64,000 bases of DNA from Apibacter mensalis (GCF_001418685.1 NZ_LIVM01000004.1:62001-126000); one strand, 5' to 3'. Shown: positions 34,313 through 44,109, numbered from the stretch's first letter. Translations and numbers: made by a program. Notes: generated by a model not told the origin, from the sequence alone.

Positions 34313-35635
34313 ATGAGTAATACATTAATGATTTTGCTGGAATTTATAGTCGTACTGGCAGCCATATTTATCGGGGCGAGAAAAGGAGGTTTAGGGTTAG
34401 GTATTTTTGGTGGGTTGGGATTGGCTGTATTAGTTTTTGTTTTTAAGCTGAAGCCACAAAATCCCCCTATAGATGTAATGTTAATGATTGTTGCAGTAAT
34501 TACTGCGGCGAGTACCTTACAAGCAGCAGAGGGTATTGATTATATGGTAAATATTGCTGAAAAGCTTTTGAGAGTTTACCCTCCCGCAATTACCATAGTA
34601 GCCCCTGTTGTATCTTATATTTTTACAATTATTGCAGGTACCGGCCACATAGCTTATGCTTTGTTACCTATAATTTCAGAGGTAGCTACGGATGCCAAGG
34701 TAAGGCCGGAAAGACCATTGAGTATTTCAGTTATAGCTTCACAACAAGCAATAACAGCAAGTCCGATTTCAGCAGCTACGGCAGCTCTACTGAGCGTAAT
34801 TATGGTAAAAAACCCGGAATTAAGACTTACGGATATATTAATGATTTCAGTTCCTTCTACTTTAGTGGGAGTTTTAGTTGCCGCATTCGTACAAATGTTT
34901 ATAGGAGTTGATTTAGAAAAAGATCCTGAATATCGAAAAAGAATAAAAGAAGGCCTTTTAGAGATAAAAGAAAAAAGTAAGAAAACTAAAGTAAGTTCTG
35001 GAGCAAAATTATCAGTGATAATCTTTCTGATTAGTGTAATAGGTATAGTTGTGTTCGGATCAATAGATGGAATGAAGCCTACCTTCAATGGAGTACCCAT
35101 GGCAATGCCACATATTATAGAAATACTTATGTTGGCAGCTGCAGGATGTATAATAATATTTACTAAGACCAGTGTAGAAAAAATTGCTACAAGTTCAATT
35201 TTTTCTGCCGGAATACAAGCAGTAATAGCTATTTTCGGTATAGCTTGGATGGGTGATACTTTTTTTGGAGGAAATTTAGAATTTTTTAAAGGATTATTGA
35301 CTACCATGGTAACAGAATACCCTTGGACATTTGCAATAGCTTTATTTGTTATGTCTATTATGCTATTTAGTCAGGCAGCAACCGTACGGGCACTTATGCC
35401 ATTAGGTGTTTCCCTAGGTATTCCCATTCCTAGTTTAATAGCTATGTTTCCTGCGGTAAACGGATATTTCTTTATTCCTAATTATCCAACCATAGTGGCA
35501 GCAATAAACTTTGATCGTACCGGCACTACTCGTATAGGGAAATATGTAATCAATCATTCATTTCAATTACCGGGATTTATTGCAACCCTTGTAGCCGTTA
35601 GTGTAGGTTTTGGTTTAGCATATCTTATATTTTAA
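34313..35635 (+). CDS. dcuB: Anaerobic C4-dicarboxylate transporter, DcuA/DcuB family
   Basis: A 440-residue inner-membrane exchanger with about ten to twelve hydrophobic segments. LEFIVVLAAIFIGARKGGLG, AGTGHIAYALLPII, IASQQAITASPISAATAAL and PNYPTIVAAINFDRTGTTRIG are DcuA/DcuB signatures. The family exchanges aspartate, fumarate or malate for succinate during fumarate respiration. The gap of 35 bases to aspA implies one transcript. Choice between DcuA and DcuB is not possible from sequence alone, so the symbol is indicative. Confidence 0.92.
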   Translation: MSNTLMILLEFIVVLAAIFIGARKGGLGLGIFGGLGLAVLVFVFKLKPQNPPIDVMLMIVAVITAASTLQAAEGIDYMVNIAEKLLRVYPPAITIVAPVVSYIFTIIAGTGHIAYALLPIISEVATDAKVRPERPLSISVIASQQAITASPISAATAALLSVIMVKNPELRLTDILMISVPSTLVGVLVAAFVQMFIGVDLEKDPEYRKRIKEGLLEIKEKSKKTKVSSGAKLSVIIFLISVIGIVVFGSIDGMKPTFNGVPMAMPHIIEILMLAAAGCIIIFTKTSVEKIATSSIFSAGIQAVIAIFGIAWMGDTFFGGNLEFFKGLLTTMVTEYPWTFAIALFVMSIMLFSQAATVRALMPLGVSLGIPIPSLIAMFPAVNGYFFIPNYPTIVAAINFDRTGTTRIGKYVINHSFQLPGFIATLVAVSVGFGLAYLIF

Positions 35636-35670
35636 ATAAAAAACAACCGTAAAAAAATAATAAAAAAATT

Positions 35671-37071
35671 ATGTACAGAGTTGAAAACGATTTGATAGGA
35701 GATTTAGAAATTCCAGAAAGTGCATATTATGGAATTCAAACTCAAAGAGCAGTAAACAATTTTCATATAACAGGTGTAAAATTATCTAATTATCCGGAAT
35801 TAATCCAAGCTTTAGCTTATGTAAAATGGGCGGCAGCTGAAACTAATTGTGAATTGGGAGTTTTAGATGAAAATATCAAAAATGCGATTGTTCAAGCATG
35901 TCAGGAAATTATAGCCGGTAAATACAATAAAGAATTTCCAAGTGACGTAATTCAAGGAGGAGCAGGTACTTCAACCAATATGAATATTAATGAAGTGGTG
36001 GCTAATATAGCATTGGAGATTATGGGTCATAAAAAAGGAGAATACCAATTTTGTTCCCCTCACGATCACGTAAACCTTTCACAATCTACCAATGATGCGT
36101 ATCCGACGTCTATAAAATTGGCAGCGATTAATTCCAACATGGTCTTAATAGATCATTTAAAACAATTGATAGAATCTTTTCGTAAAAAAGGTAAAGAATT
36201 TATGCATGTTTTAAAAATGGGAAGAACGCAATTGCAAGATGCAGTTCCTATGACCTTAGGTCAAGAATTTGAAGCCTTTGCAGAAACACTAAGCGAAGAT
36301 GTTGAACGGCTGACTCAAAATTCTAATTTATTTTTAGAAATAAATATGGGCGCAACAGCCATTGGAACCGGATTGAATGCAATTCCAGGATATGCTGAAT
36401 TATGTGCTAAAAAATTAGCAGAAATAACTCAATTACCTTTTATATCAGCAAAAAATCTAGTAGAAGCGACCCCGGATACCGGATCCTATGTAATTTACTC
36501 ATCTGCTTTAAAAAGAGTTGCCATTAAACTTTCTAAAATCTGTAATGATTTAAGGTTATTATCATCTGGACCACGTTGCGGACTTAATGAAATCAATCTG
36601 CCGGCTATGCAACCAGGATCATCCATTATGCCGGGAAAAGTTAACCCTGTGATCCCGGAAGCAATGAATCAAACTTGCTTTAAAGTGATAGGAAATGACT
36701 TAACAGTTACTATGGCAGCTGAATCCGGTCAACTTCAGTTAAATGTGATGGAGCCGGTTATTGCTTATAGCTTATTAGAATCTGTTCACATTTTAATGAA
36801 TGCAATGGACTGTTTACGTATAAATTGCATAGATGGTATCACAGCTAATGAGCAACATTGTAAAGACATGGTATTAAACAGTATAGGGATTGTTACTGCA
36901 TTAAATCCATATATAGGATATAAAAATAGTACTAAGATAGCTAAAGAAGCATTAGAGAAAAATTTAAGTGTTTATGATTTAGTTCTTGAGAATAAGCTTT
37001 TATCGAAAGAAAAGTTAGATGAAATATTAAACCCGCAAAATATGCTGGGACCGCATAAGTATAAAGACTAA
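35671..37071 (+). CDS. aspA: Aspartate ammonia-lyase
   Basis: A fumarase/aspartase superfamily enzyme of 466 residues that deaminates aspartate to fumarate and ammonia. It shows YRVENDLIGDLEIPESAYYG at the start, GGAGTSTNMNINEV, the substrate-site STNDAYPTSIK, GRTQLQDAVPMTLGQEF, and the mobile signature loop GSSIMPGKVNPVIPE with the catalytic Ser. The N-terminus and the GTSTNMN spacing favour aspartase over fumarase, and the neighbouring aspartate genes agree. It would supply fumarate as an electron acceptor. Confidence 0.94.
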   Translation: MYRVENDLIGDLEIPESAYYGIQTQRAVNNFHITGVKLSNYPELIQALAYVKWAAAETNCELGVLDENIKNAIVQACQEIIAGKYNKEFPSDVIQGGAGTSTNMNINEVVANIALEIMGHKKGEYQFCSPHDHVNLSQSTNDAYPTSIKLAAINSNMVLIDHLKQLIESFRKKGKEFMHVLKMGRTQLQDAVPMTLGQEFEAFAETLSEDVERLTQNSNLFLEINMGATAIGTGLNAIPGYAELCAKKLAEITQLPFISAKNLVEATPDTGSYVIYSSALKRVAIKLSKICNDLRLLSSGPRCGLNEINLPAMQPGSSIMPGKVNPVIPEAMNQTCFKVIGNDLTVTMAAESGQLQLNVMEPVIAYSLLESVHILMNAMDCLRINCIDGITANEQHCKDMVLNSIGIVTALNPYIGYKNSTKIAKEALEKNLSVYDLVLENKLLSKEKLDEILNPQNMLGPHKYKD

Positions 37072-37081
37072 AATAACAGTG

Positions 37082-37116
37082 AAGAGCAATTGAAAAATCA
37101 ATTGCTTTTTCTTTTT
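37082..37116 (+). terminator. Intrinsic terminator of the dcuB-aspA operon
   Basis: A 9-bp stem AGCAATTGA/TCAATTGCT (37085-37106) with an A4 loop is followed by TTTTTCTTTTT; it lies about 15 bases after the aspA stop. Confidence 0.85.
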
Positions 37117-37181
37117 ATGGTATAAATAAAATCTAACAGAAAATATCGAACATAATATAAATGTTAGCACAGAGGAGTTTT

Positions 37182-37196
37182 TTAATCATTGATTAA
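37182..37196. promoter_or_regulatory. Perfect palindrome TTAATCATTGATTAA upstream of aspT
   Basis: Two 7-base half sites flank a central T. It lies about 135 bases before the aspT ATG in the only gap between the two aspartate operons. It resembles an operator; its TGAT half site recalls Crp/Fnr recognition but the spacing does not match the classic TTGAT-N4-ATCAA. Confidence 0.45.
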
Positions 37197-37330
37197 GAAT
37201 AGGAAAAATAAATCCATTTTATTGGCATATTAATTGTACTTTATGAAGAGTTATTTAATGGGATAAAAATAATATTTTCTTTTTTTTGTCACTAATTAAC
37301 TTTAAAAATATTTATTTAAAAACAAGATAT

Positions 37331-39034
37331 ATGGAATGGATTTTAAAAACTATTCAAAGCTCTTCTGAATTAGCTATTTTTCTCACTTTAGCTTTAGGAT
37401 TTGCAATAGGGCAAATAAAAATTAAAGGTTTTAGTTTAGGATCAGTTACAGGCGTCCTATTAATGGGTGTATTAATTGGACAACTGGATATTTCCATTTC
37501 ACCTACCGTTAAATCAGCATTTTTTCTTCTGTTTTTATTTGCGGTTGGATATAGCGTAGGTCCACAATTCGTACACGGATTGAAAAAAGAAGGATTACCG
37601 CAAATTGCATTTGCCGCTTTAGTATGTGTATCTTGTTTATTAGTTGGGTGGGTTGCAGCAATTATTGCAGGTTTTGATATGGGAAATGCAGCAGGATTAT
37701 TAGCCGGAGCTAATACCATATCAGCTGTAATTGGAGTAGCCTCCGATACGATAAATCAGTTAAATATAGATTCTTCCCATAAGCAACAATTAATTAATCA
37801 AATTCCTGTAGCTTACGCGGTAACCTATATTTTTGGAACAGCAGGAACTGCTTGGTTTTTATCATCCATAGGTCCTAAACTTTTAGGAAAAGATATCATA
37901 GAGGAAACTAAAAAATATGAAGAATCTTTAGGGGGGGCTATACAAGATGATGATTCAAGCTTAGAATATGCTTATGACGGAGCAACTTTTAGAGTAATTA
38001 AAGCCAGTAGTTCTTTTTTTAATCAAAAACGAACTGTTCAAGAAGTTGAAGATTTATTGGTAGACAAAGGATGGCCGGTTTATGTTGAAAAAATTAGGAC
38101 AACATCCAGCAATGAAATTATTTCAGATCCAACTCCCAATACAACTATAAATAAAGGAGATAAGATGGTTTTGAACGGACCTTTAGATACCATACTCTCT
38201 GATGAAAATCTGGTTGGTAAAGAAGTTATAGATTTGGAGCTGTTGGATTTTAAAGTGGAAAATTTAAAAGTAATGGTTGCCAATAAAGAAATAATAGGAA
38301 AATGTCTGCATACCTTAAAATATAATAAAAATAGACACGGAATAGTCATATTAAAAATACATAGAGGAAAAACAACAATTCCTTTATTAAAAAATGTAAC
38401 GATTCAAAGAGGAGATGTTATTGAAATAGAAGGTAGAAAAGCTGATGTGGATAAATTTGCAACCTATTTGGGATATCCTGAAAGACCCACTAATGTTACA
38501 GATATTTTGTATATAGGATTGGGTATATTTTTAGGAGGAATATTAGGTTCTTTATCAATCCGTATCGGAAACATTCCGTTAAGTTTAAGTGCCAGTGGAG
38601 GCGTTTTAATTATGGGGATTATTTTCGGGTGGTTGAGATCATTACGCCCTACATTTGGATATATCCCTGCACCCTCTATATGGCTAATGAACAATTTAGG
38701 TTTGAATATGTTTATTGCTGTAGTAGGAATAAATGCCGGACCCGATTTTATTTCTGGATTGAAAACTGCCGGGGTAAGTTTATTTATAGCAGGAATATTT
38801 GTAAGTATTGTACCTATGCTTATAGGTATTTTATTGGGAAGATATGTATTTAAATTTAATCCGGCCATTACCTTAGGAGCTTGTGCAGGAGCTAGAACTA
38901 CCACAGCTGCTTTAGGAGCTTTAGAAGATACATTACAAAGTAAAGTTCCGGCATTGTCTTATACAACTACTTATGCCGTCGGCAATACACTACTTATTAT
39001 ATGGGGAGTAGTAATTGTTTTGTTAATGAGCTAG
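37331..39034 (+). CDS. aspT: Aspartate:alanine exchanger (AspT-like)
   Basis: A 567-residue inner-membrane antiporter of the AAE family. ATG 37331 (MEWILKTIQSSSELAIFLTL) is preferred to the frame start at 37286. Two membrane halves (about 1-190 and 395-567) flank two TrkA-C (RCK_C) domains in the middle (about 200-380), the standard AspT layout. LFLFAVGYSVGPQF in the first half and VGINAGPDFISGLK in the second are the paired pore segments. It would import aspartate in exchange for alanine; together with the decarboxylase encoded next this yields proton motive force. Confidence 0.88.
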   Translation: MEWILKTIQSSSELAIFLTLALGFAIGQIKIKGFSLGSVTGVLLMGVLIGQLDISISPTVKSAFFLLFLFAVGYSVGPQFVHGLKKEGLPQIAFAALVCVSCLLVGWVAAIIAGFDMGNAAGLLAGANTISAVIGVASDTINQLNIDSSHKQQLINQIPVAYAVTYIFGTAGTAWFLSSIGPKLLGKDIIEETKKYEESLGGAIQDDDSSLEYAYDGATFRVIKASSSFFNQKRTVQEVEDLLVDKGWPVYVEKIRTTSSNEIISDPTPNTTINKGDKMVLNGPLDTILSDENLVGKEVIDLELLDFKVENLKVMVANKEIIGKCLHTLKYNKNRHGIVILKIHRGKTTIPLLKNVTIQRGDVIEIEGRKADVDKFATYLGYPERPTNVTDILYIGLGIFLGGILGSLSIRIGNIPLSLSASGGVLIMGIIFGWLRSLRPTFGYIPAPSIWLMNNLGLNMFIAVVGINAGPDFISGLKTAGVSLFIAGIFVSIVPMLIGILLGRYVFKFNPAITLGACAGARTTTAALGALEDTLQSKVPALSYTTTYAVGNTLLIIWGVVIVLLMS

Positions 39035-39077
39035 CCCTTGAACATAAAAATTAGTAAAACAAAAAAAATAAAAAACG

Positions 39078-40718
39078 ATGGATATTTCTAAACTAAAAAC
39101 ATCTCGTCATAAAGAGCAGCAATTAGAGCAATTAAGCCCTTTTGAGTTAAAGAATGATTTGATTAAATTGGCCTCAGATCAACAAACTAAACCGACAAGA
39201 ACCATGTTAAATGCAGGCCGTGGAAATCCTAATTGGACAGCAACCATACCTCGTGAGGCATTTTTTACCTTAGGTAGATTTGGAGTTGAAGAATGTAAAA
39301 GAACATTAGACAAACCGGAAGGTTTGGCAGGTATACCTGAAAAAAAAGGTATAGGTAAAAGATTTGAAGCATTTTTGGATAAAAATAAGGGACTACCCGG
39401 CATCGATCATTTAAAGAATACTTATAAATACGGAATTGAAAAACATGAATATGATCGAGACAGTTGGGCTCATGAACTGGCAGAAGGAATTATTGGAGAT
39501 CAATACCCAAGTCCGGTAAGGATGTTAAGGCACATAGAACCCATAGTTCATGATTATTTAATACAAGAAATGTGCGGAAATAGGCCGCAAAGAAGTGGAA
39601 AATATGATATTTTTGCAGTGGAAGGAGGAACAGCTGCCATGTGTTATATTTTTGATTCTTTAATGGAAAATTATTTATTAAGAAAGGGAGATCATATTGC
39701 TTTAGGAGTCCCTGTTTTTACCCCATATTTAGAAATACCGGAATTAAAGAGATATAACTTTAAAGTAACTTACATACATGGTACAGGTAAAAACAGCGAT
39801 GGAACTTCCAATTATCAATATCCGGATGAAGAATTGGATAAATTAGGGGATAAATCAATAAAAGCATTTTTCATGGTTAATCCTAGTAATCCTACCTCAG
39901 TTGAAATTTGCGATAAGAGCAGAAAATACCTTGTAAAAGTAGTTAAAAACCTCAATCCTAATTTAATGATATTAACGGATGATGTATACGGTACCTTTGT
40001 TCCTGAATTTAGTTCGTTAATGAACGAATTACCGCAAAATACACTTTGTGTATATTCATTCTCGAAATATTTTGGTGCTACAGGTTGGCGTTTAGGTGTT
40101 ATTGCTTTATATGAAGATAACGTATATGATAAAATGCTAAAAGCATTACCTGAAAAAGAAAAAGCTGAAATTTCAAAATTATATTCAAGTTTGACTTTAT
40201 ATCCTGAAAAACTTAAATTTATTGACCGATTAGTAGCCGACAGCCGTCAGGTTGCATTGAATCATACAGCGGGATTGTCCTCACCTCAACAAATTCAAAT
40301 GATGTTGTTTGCTTCGTTTGCATTATTAGATAAGGAAAATAAATATAAAAAAGTTTGTACTGACTTAGTAAAAAATAGATTTAATTTACTTTGGGAAGGA
40401 ATGAATATACCTGTTAAACCCGACCCTGAAAGAGCATCCTATTATTGTGAAATAGATATTCATGAATGGGCATCTAAAAATTACGATAAAGATTTTGTGA
40501 TCTTTTTAGAAAAGAATTTTGAACCGGTGGATATACTTTTCAGGTTAGCTGAAAAATCTTCCATAGTGTTGTTGAATGGGGGAGGTTTTGCCGGTCCTGA
40601 ATGGTCTGTCAGAGTATCGTTGGCAAATTTAGATGACAATGATTATACAATTATTGGAAAAAAGCTTTCTGAAACCATGTATGAATATGTAGAAGCTTGG
40701 AAAAATTCAAAAAAATAA
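39078..40718 (+). CDS. aspD: Aspartate 4-decarboxylase (AspD)
   Basis: A 546-residue fold-type I PLP enzyme that converts aspartate to alanine and CO2, consuming a cytoplasmic proton. Family features are MLNAGRGNPNWTATIPREAF near the start, VEGGTAAMCYIFDSL (cofactor phosphate region), FFMVNPSNPTS, LTDDVYGTF, and the PLP lysine in SFSKYFGATGWRLG. The length is that of dedicated aspartate beta-decarboxylases, longer than AspC. It begins 43 bases after aspT, and the pairing with an AspT-type antiporter supports the assignment strongly. Confidence 0.93.
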   Translation: MDISKLKTSRHKEQQLEQLSPFELKNDLIKLASDQQTKPTRTMLNAGRGNPNWTATIPREAFFTLGRFGVEECKRTLDKPEGLAGIPEKKGIGKRFEAFLDKNKGLPGIDHLKNTYKYGIEKHEYDRDSWAHELAEGIIGDQYPSPVRMLRHIEPIVHDYLIQEMCGNRPQRSGKYDIFAVEGGTAAMCYIFDSLMENYLLRKGDHIALGVPVFTPYLEIPELKRYNFKVTYIHGTGKNSDGTSNYQYPDEELDKLGDKSIKAFFMVNPSNPTSVEICDKSRKYLVKVVKNLNPNLMILTDDVYGTFVPEFSSLMNELPQNTLCVYSFSKYFGATGWRLGVIALYEDNVYDKMLKALPEKEKAEISKLYSSLTLYPEKLKFIDRLVADSRQVALNHTAGLSSPQQIQMMLFASFALLDKENKYKKVCTDLVKNRFNLLWEGMNIPVKPDPERASYYCEIDIHEWASKNYDKDFVIFLEKNFEPVDILFRLAEKSSIVLLNGGGFAGPEWSVRVSLANLDDNDYTIIGKKLSETMYEYVEAWKNSKK

Positions 40719-40744
40719 AAAAATAAATTATAAATGATTTAACT

Positions 40745-41806
40745 ATGAAAACAAAAAATTTCAAAAATTTGTTGAATTTGTTTGTATTGTTTATCTTTAT
40801 AGCGGTAAATGCTCAGTACAAGCCAACTATTTACATTTTAGCAACAGGAGGAACCATAGCTGGGCAAGGGTCGTCTTCTGTAACACAGGCATATAAAGCC
40901 GGTTCCATTACAGTTGATGAACTTTTAAGCGCAGTCCCTTCGATTAAGGATATTGCTATTATTAAAGCAGAGCAAGTTGCAAATATTGGAAGTCAGGACA
41001 TGAATGACGATGTTTGGCTTAAATTATCGAAAAGAGTTAATGAATTGCTTAAGCAGAAAGATGTAGACGGAATTGTAATTACCCACGGTACCGATACACA
41101 AGAAGAGACAGCCTATTTTCTTAACTTAACAGTTAAAAGTAATAAGCCTGTAGTACTAGTAGGTTCTATGCGTCCATCTACTGCAATAAGTGCAGACGGA
41201 CCTAGAAATATTTACAATGCGGTTGCATGTGCAGCATCACCAGAATCATTAGGTAAAGGAGTAGTGGTGGTAATGGATGATAAAATTTTAGGAGCAGATG
41301 ATATTACAAAGACTCATACTCTTTCTGTAGGAACTTTTGAAGATCCAAACTATGGGAATTTGGGAATCATGTATAACGGAAAACCCATATACACGCGTGA
41401 ATCAGTAAAAAGACATACCATAAATTCAGAATTTGACATAACTAATATAACTAAGCTTCCAAGAGTTGAAGTAATTTTAAGTTATTCCAATGCTAAGTCA
41501 TTATTTGTAGACGCTGCAGTTAATGCCGGAGTAAGAGGAATTGTTACTGCAGGGGTAGGAAATGGAAACATTACCACCGACATGCAAAATGCACTAGCAA
41601 ATGCAGTAAAAAAAGGAATAGCAGTTGTGCGTTCATCCCGTATTTCAATGGGACCTACCGCACAATATGATGAGGTAGATGATGACAAATATGGGTTTAC
41701 AGCATCTTGGTATTTAAATCCATATAAATCCAGAGTATTGTTAATGCTTGCTTTAACCAAAACAAATAACTATAAGGAAATACAAAGAATGTTTACAGAA
41801 TATTAA
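40745..41806 (+). CDS. ansB: Type II L-asparaginase, periplasmic
   Basis: A 353-residue secreted enzyme with signal peptide ending VNAQ. The catalytic threonines lie in ILATGGTIAGQGSS and VITHGTDTQEETAYF, the second with the Thr-Asp-Lys triad completed by Lys in the following conserved block (VKSNKPVVLVGSMRPSTAIS). The type II form has high affinity and works in the periplasm, converting asparagine to aspartate and ammonia. It lies 26 bases after aspD and 5 bases before a porin gene, supplying aspartate to the operon's transport and decarboxylation steps. Confidence 0.94.
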   Translation: MKTKNFKNLLNLFVLFIFIAVNAQYKPTIYILATGGTIAGQGSSSVTQAYKAGSITVDELLSAVPSIKDIAIIKAEQVANIGSQDMNDDVWLKLSKRVNELLKQKDVDGIVITHGTDTQEETAYFLNLTVKSNKPVVLVGSMRPSTAISADGPRNIYNAVACAASPESLGKGVVVVMDDKILGADDITKTHTLSVGTFEDPNYGNLGIMYNGKPIYTRESVKRHTINSEFDITNITKLPRVEVILSYSNAKSLFVDAAVNAGVRGIVTAGVGNGNITTDMQNALANAVKKGIAVVRSSRISMGPTAQYDEVDDDKYGFTASWYLNPYKSRVLLMLALTKTNNYKEIQRMFTEY

Positions 41807-41811
41807 AATTT

Positions 41812-42957
41812 ATGAATAACTTAAGTATTACGAAAAAAATTCTCATTGCCGTTAATTGTTTGTTTTGTTTGTCAATGTTCGGACAACAAACCAATTTAAA
41901 TTCAGGAGAGTCAGGAGAGAATACTCCCAATGAATCATCTTTTAAATCTATATTGGACAAATTGTTGAAAGATGACAAAATGTTAAATATCATGTTTGAT
42001 ACTCGTGTAGATTATCAAGCTACATTTAAAGGAGATAAAACGGATCAAAGCAGTTTTAGAGGAAATACTGTAAAATTGTGGTTTGAAGGAGAAATAGTAC
42101 CGGGTTTTCGTTATAGAATACGTCATAGACTCAATACACCTCAAAATGCATTATACAGAGATAACTATTCATCCGCAACCGACCAAGCTTATTTTGAGAT
42201 AGATGCAGGTAAAAGATGGACATTCAGAATAGGTAAACAAGCAGTACAATTTGGTACTATTGAATTTGACTATAATGCTGCCGACGTCTATTTATATACT
42301 ATGACATATAATGATTTAGATGCTTATAAGACAGGGGTTAATGTAGCTTATAACATAGCAGGGCAAACGCTGAATTTACAGGTAGTAAACTCTGATGCTC
42401 CTCAATTCTCTAGCGAAAAATATAAAAATAAATCCTTAGCAGGATTATTCTTATGGGAAGGTAGCCTTTTTAATAATGCCCTTAGAACCCGATACGGATA
42501 CGGAGCATTCCAACACGACGCGAGTAAATACTATAATTGGATAACCGTAGGTAATCAAATCAATATTCAAAAATTTACAGCAGAATTAGATTGGTATATG
42601 GGGGACCGTGATATGAATTATGGTGATTTAGTGCAAAATGAAGATTTAGGATCAAGACACGTAAGAGATAATTCTGTTTCTGTTAATTTAAAATATGATT
42701 TAGGAAAGATAAAACCACTTATTAAAGGAGTATGGAATAAAAGAAGGGATCAAATAAATTCATCTTCTTATATTAATGGAGGTATACAAGCCGCAGTAGA
42801 ATATTATCCATTTACAGATCCGGCAATAAAAGATTTAAGATTCCACCTTATGTATGCGTATAATAGAACCAATTTTAATGGAATATATAATGGTTTAGAT
42901 GGAATTAATGGTAATCAAATTATCGCAGGGATGCGTTGGTTCTTGAAAATTAAATAA
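41812..42957 (+). CDS. Outer-membrane porin, phosphate-selective porin (OprO/P) family-like
   Basis: A 381-residue beta-barrel protein with a signal peptide ending SMFGQQ. Alternating strands and aromatic girdle residues run through the sequence, and the C-terminus ends in an aromatic-rich strand (IIAGMRWFLKIK). RYRIRHRLNTPQNALYRDN and FRIGKQAVQFG match the OprO/P-like group of Bacteroidota porins. It begins 5 bases after asparaginase and probably admits asparagine or aspartate across the outer membrane, which is inferred from the operon and not from the sequence. Confidence 0.75.
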   Translation: MNNLSITKKILIAVNCLFCLSMFGQQTNLNSGESGENTPNESSFKSILDKLLKDDKMLNIMFDTRVDYQATFKGDKTDQSSFRGNTVKLWFEGEIVPGFRYRIRHRLNTPQNALYRDNYSSATDQAYFEIDAGKRWTFRIGKQAVQFGTIEFDYNAADVYLYTMTYNDLDAYKTGVNVAYNIAGQTLNLQVVNSDAPQFSSEKYKNKSLAGLFLWEGSLFNNALRTRYGYGAFQHDASKYYNWITVGNQINIQKFTAELDWYMGDRDMNYGDLVQNEDLGSRHVRDNSVSVNLKYDLGKIKPLIKGVWNKRRDQINSSSYINGGIQAAVEYYPFTDPAIKDLRFHLMYAYNRTNFNGIYNGLDGINGNQIIAGMRWFLKIK

Positions 42958-42989
42958 AATTGTACGATTATACTTACATATTTTTGACA

Positions 42990-43029
42990 AAAAAGCCTTA
43001 TAATTGATTTATAAGGCTTTTTATTTTTT
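42990..43029 (+). terminator. Strong terminator of the aspT operon
   Basis: A 14-bp perfect stem built around AAAGCCTTATAA/TTATAAGGCTTT (42990-43003 with 43009-43022) is followed by ATTTTTT. It ends the aspT-aspD-ansB-porin transcript. Confidence 0.9.
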
Positions 43030-43113
43030 GTAAGAACATATTTTAAAAAAGAATCTAAGCCTGATGATATAAATTTTAACATTGTGAAATTTTAAAATTT
43101 AATAGAAAATTTC

Positions 43114-44109
43114 TTAAATTTTTCGTATTATCTTTCCGGTAGGAGTTTTAGCAAAGCTATCTACATAAATAAATTCTTTTGGCTTTTCATATTTATTATC
43201 AAAATTGAAATCTAGAATTTTTTCTTCAAGATCAGTATCTTTTTTTCCGGCTATGATAATCACTACTTTATTACCTAATAAAGGGTCTTTTATAGAAGAT
43301 ATAATAAAGTCTGAATCAATAACAGATTTTAACTGTTTTTCTACTTGCTCAGGAAATATTTTAATTCCGCCGGAATTAATAACATTATCAATTCTTCCTT
43401 TCCATTCAAATTCATTTTCAGAAATGATGGATATTAAATCATTAGTTTTAATTTCTTCATTTAAAAAAGGAGGAAGAACACATAGACAACCTCTTTCATC
43501 TACACGTATTTTGGTGTTAGGCATAAGCTTGAAAACCGGATGTTCTTCATGGTCCGATATTTTCTTTAAAGCTATATGAGAAATCGTTTCAGTCATGCCA
43601 AAAGATTCATAGATATCGGTAGATTGATTTTTCAATTGGGATACTAACTGAAAAGACGGCTGAGCTCCGCCCACAATCAGTTTTTTTATAAGATAAAGCT
43701 TTTCCAATGAATTTTCAACTTGCATGGGAGTCATGGCAGAAAAGGTAAATATCATATTGAGATTTTCAAGAGGATGAGATGTAGGTTCAATGCAATAAAG
43801 GTGAAGTTTCCAAACTAGGGCTCTTACTAACATCATCTTACCGGCAATATAAGAAGAAGGCATACAAAGAAGAGCACGATCATTAGCTCGGAGATTTAAA
43901 AAAGTACCCGTCATCTTTGCACTTTCTGCCATCGCTTTTTTTGTAAGCTTAATATTTTTAGGAGTTCCGGTAGAACCGGATGTTTTTGTAGTTATGGTGG
44001 TTGAAGGAGAATACCAATCCTTTAAAAAATCAACAATATCCAATTGCCATTTTTCTTGACAAGGTATAGTATCCGGATCTATCTGTTTTGAAAAATTCAG
44101 ATCAATCAT
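43114..44109 (-). CDS. menE: o-Succinylbenzoate-CoA ligase MenE (short form)
   Basis: An ANL-family ligase of 331 residues. The P-loop is TKTSGSTGTPKNIKLTKKAM, followed by LLCMPSSYIAGKMMLV, YESFGMTETISHIAL, and WKGRIDNVINSGGIKIFPEQ, with the catalytic Lys in KTPTGKIIRKI. The protein is about 120 residues shorter than E. coli MenE because the N-terminal lobe is abbreviated, as in other Bacteroidota. Activating o-succinylbenzoate is a late step of menaquinone synthesis; menC lies just upstream. Menaquinone is the electron carrier for fumarate reduction. Confidence 0.87.
   Translation of the reverse strand: MIDLNFSKQIDPDTIPCQEKWQLDIVDFLKDWYSPSTTITTKTSGSTGTPKNIKLTKKAMAESAKMTGTFLNLRANDRALLCMPSSYIAGKMMLVRALVWKLHLYCIEPTSHPLENLNMIFTFSAMTPMQVENSLEKLYLIKKLIVGGAQPSFQLVSQLKNQSTDIYESFGMTETISHIALKKISDHEEHPVFKLMPNTKIRVDERGCLCVLPPFLNEEIKTNDLISIISENEFEWKGRIDNVINSGGIKIFPEQVEKQLKSVIDSDFIISSIKDPLLGNKVVIIIAGKKDTDLEEKILDFNFDNKYEKPKEFIYVDSFAKTPTGKIIRKI

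Noticed and set aside
34654-35307. 217-codon minus-strand frame inside the C4-dicarboxylate transporter gene
   Set aside because: Shadow of the coding strand; the plus-strand product is a clear Dcu-family protein.
38464-38904. 146-codon minus-strand frame inside aspT
   Set aside because: Shadow frame; low-complexity Ile/Pro/Asn-rich product and no promoter or start context.
43205-43579. 124-codon plus-strand frame in menE
   Set aside because: Antisense shadow of the ligase gene, without promoter or recognisable domain.
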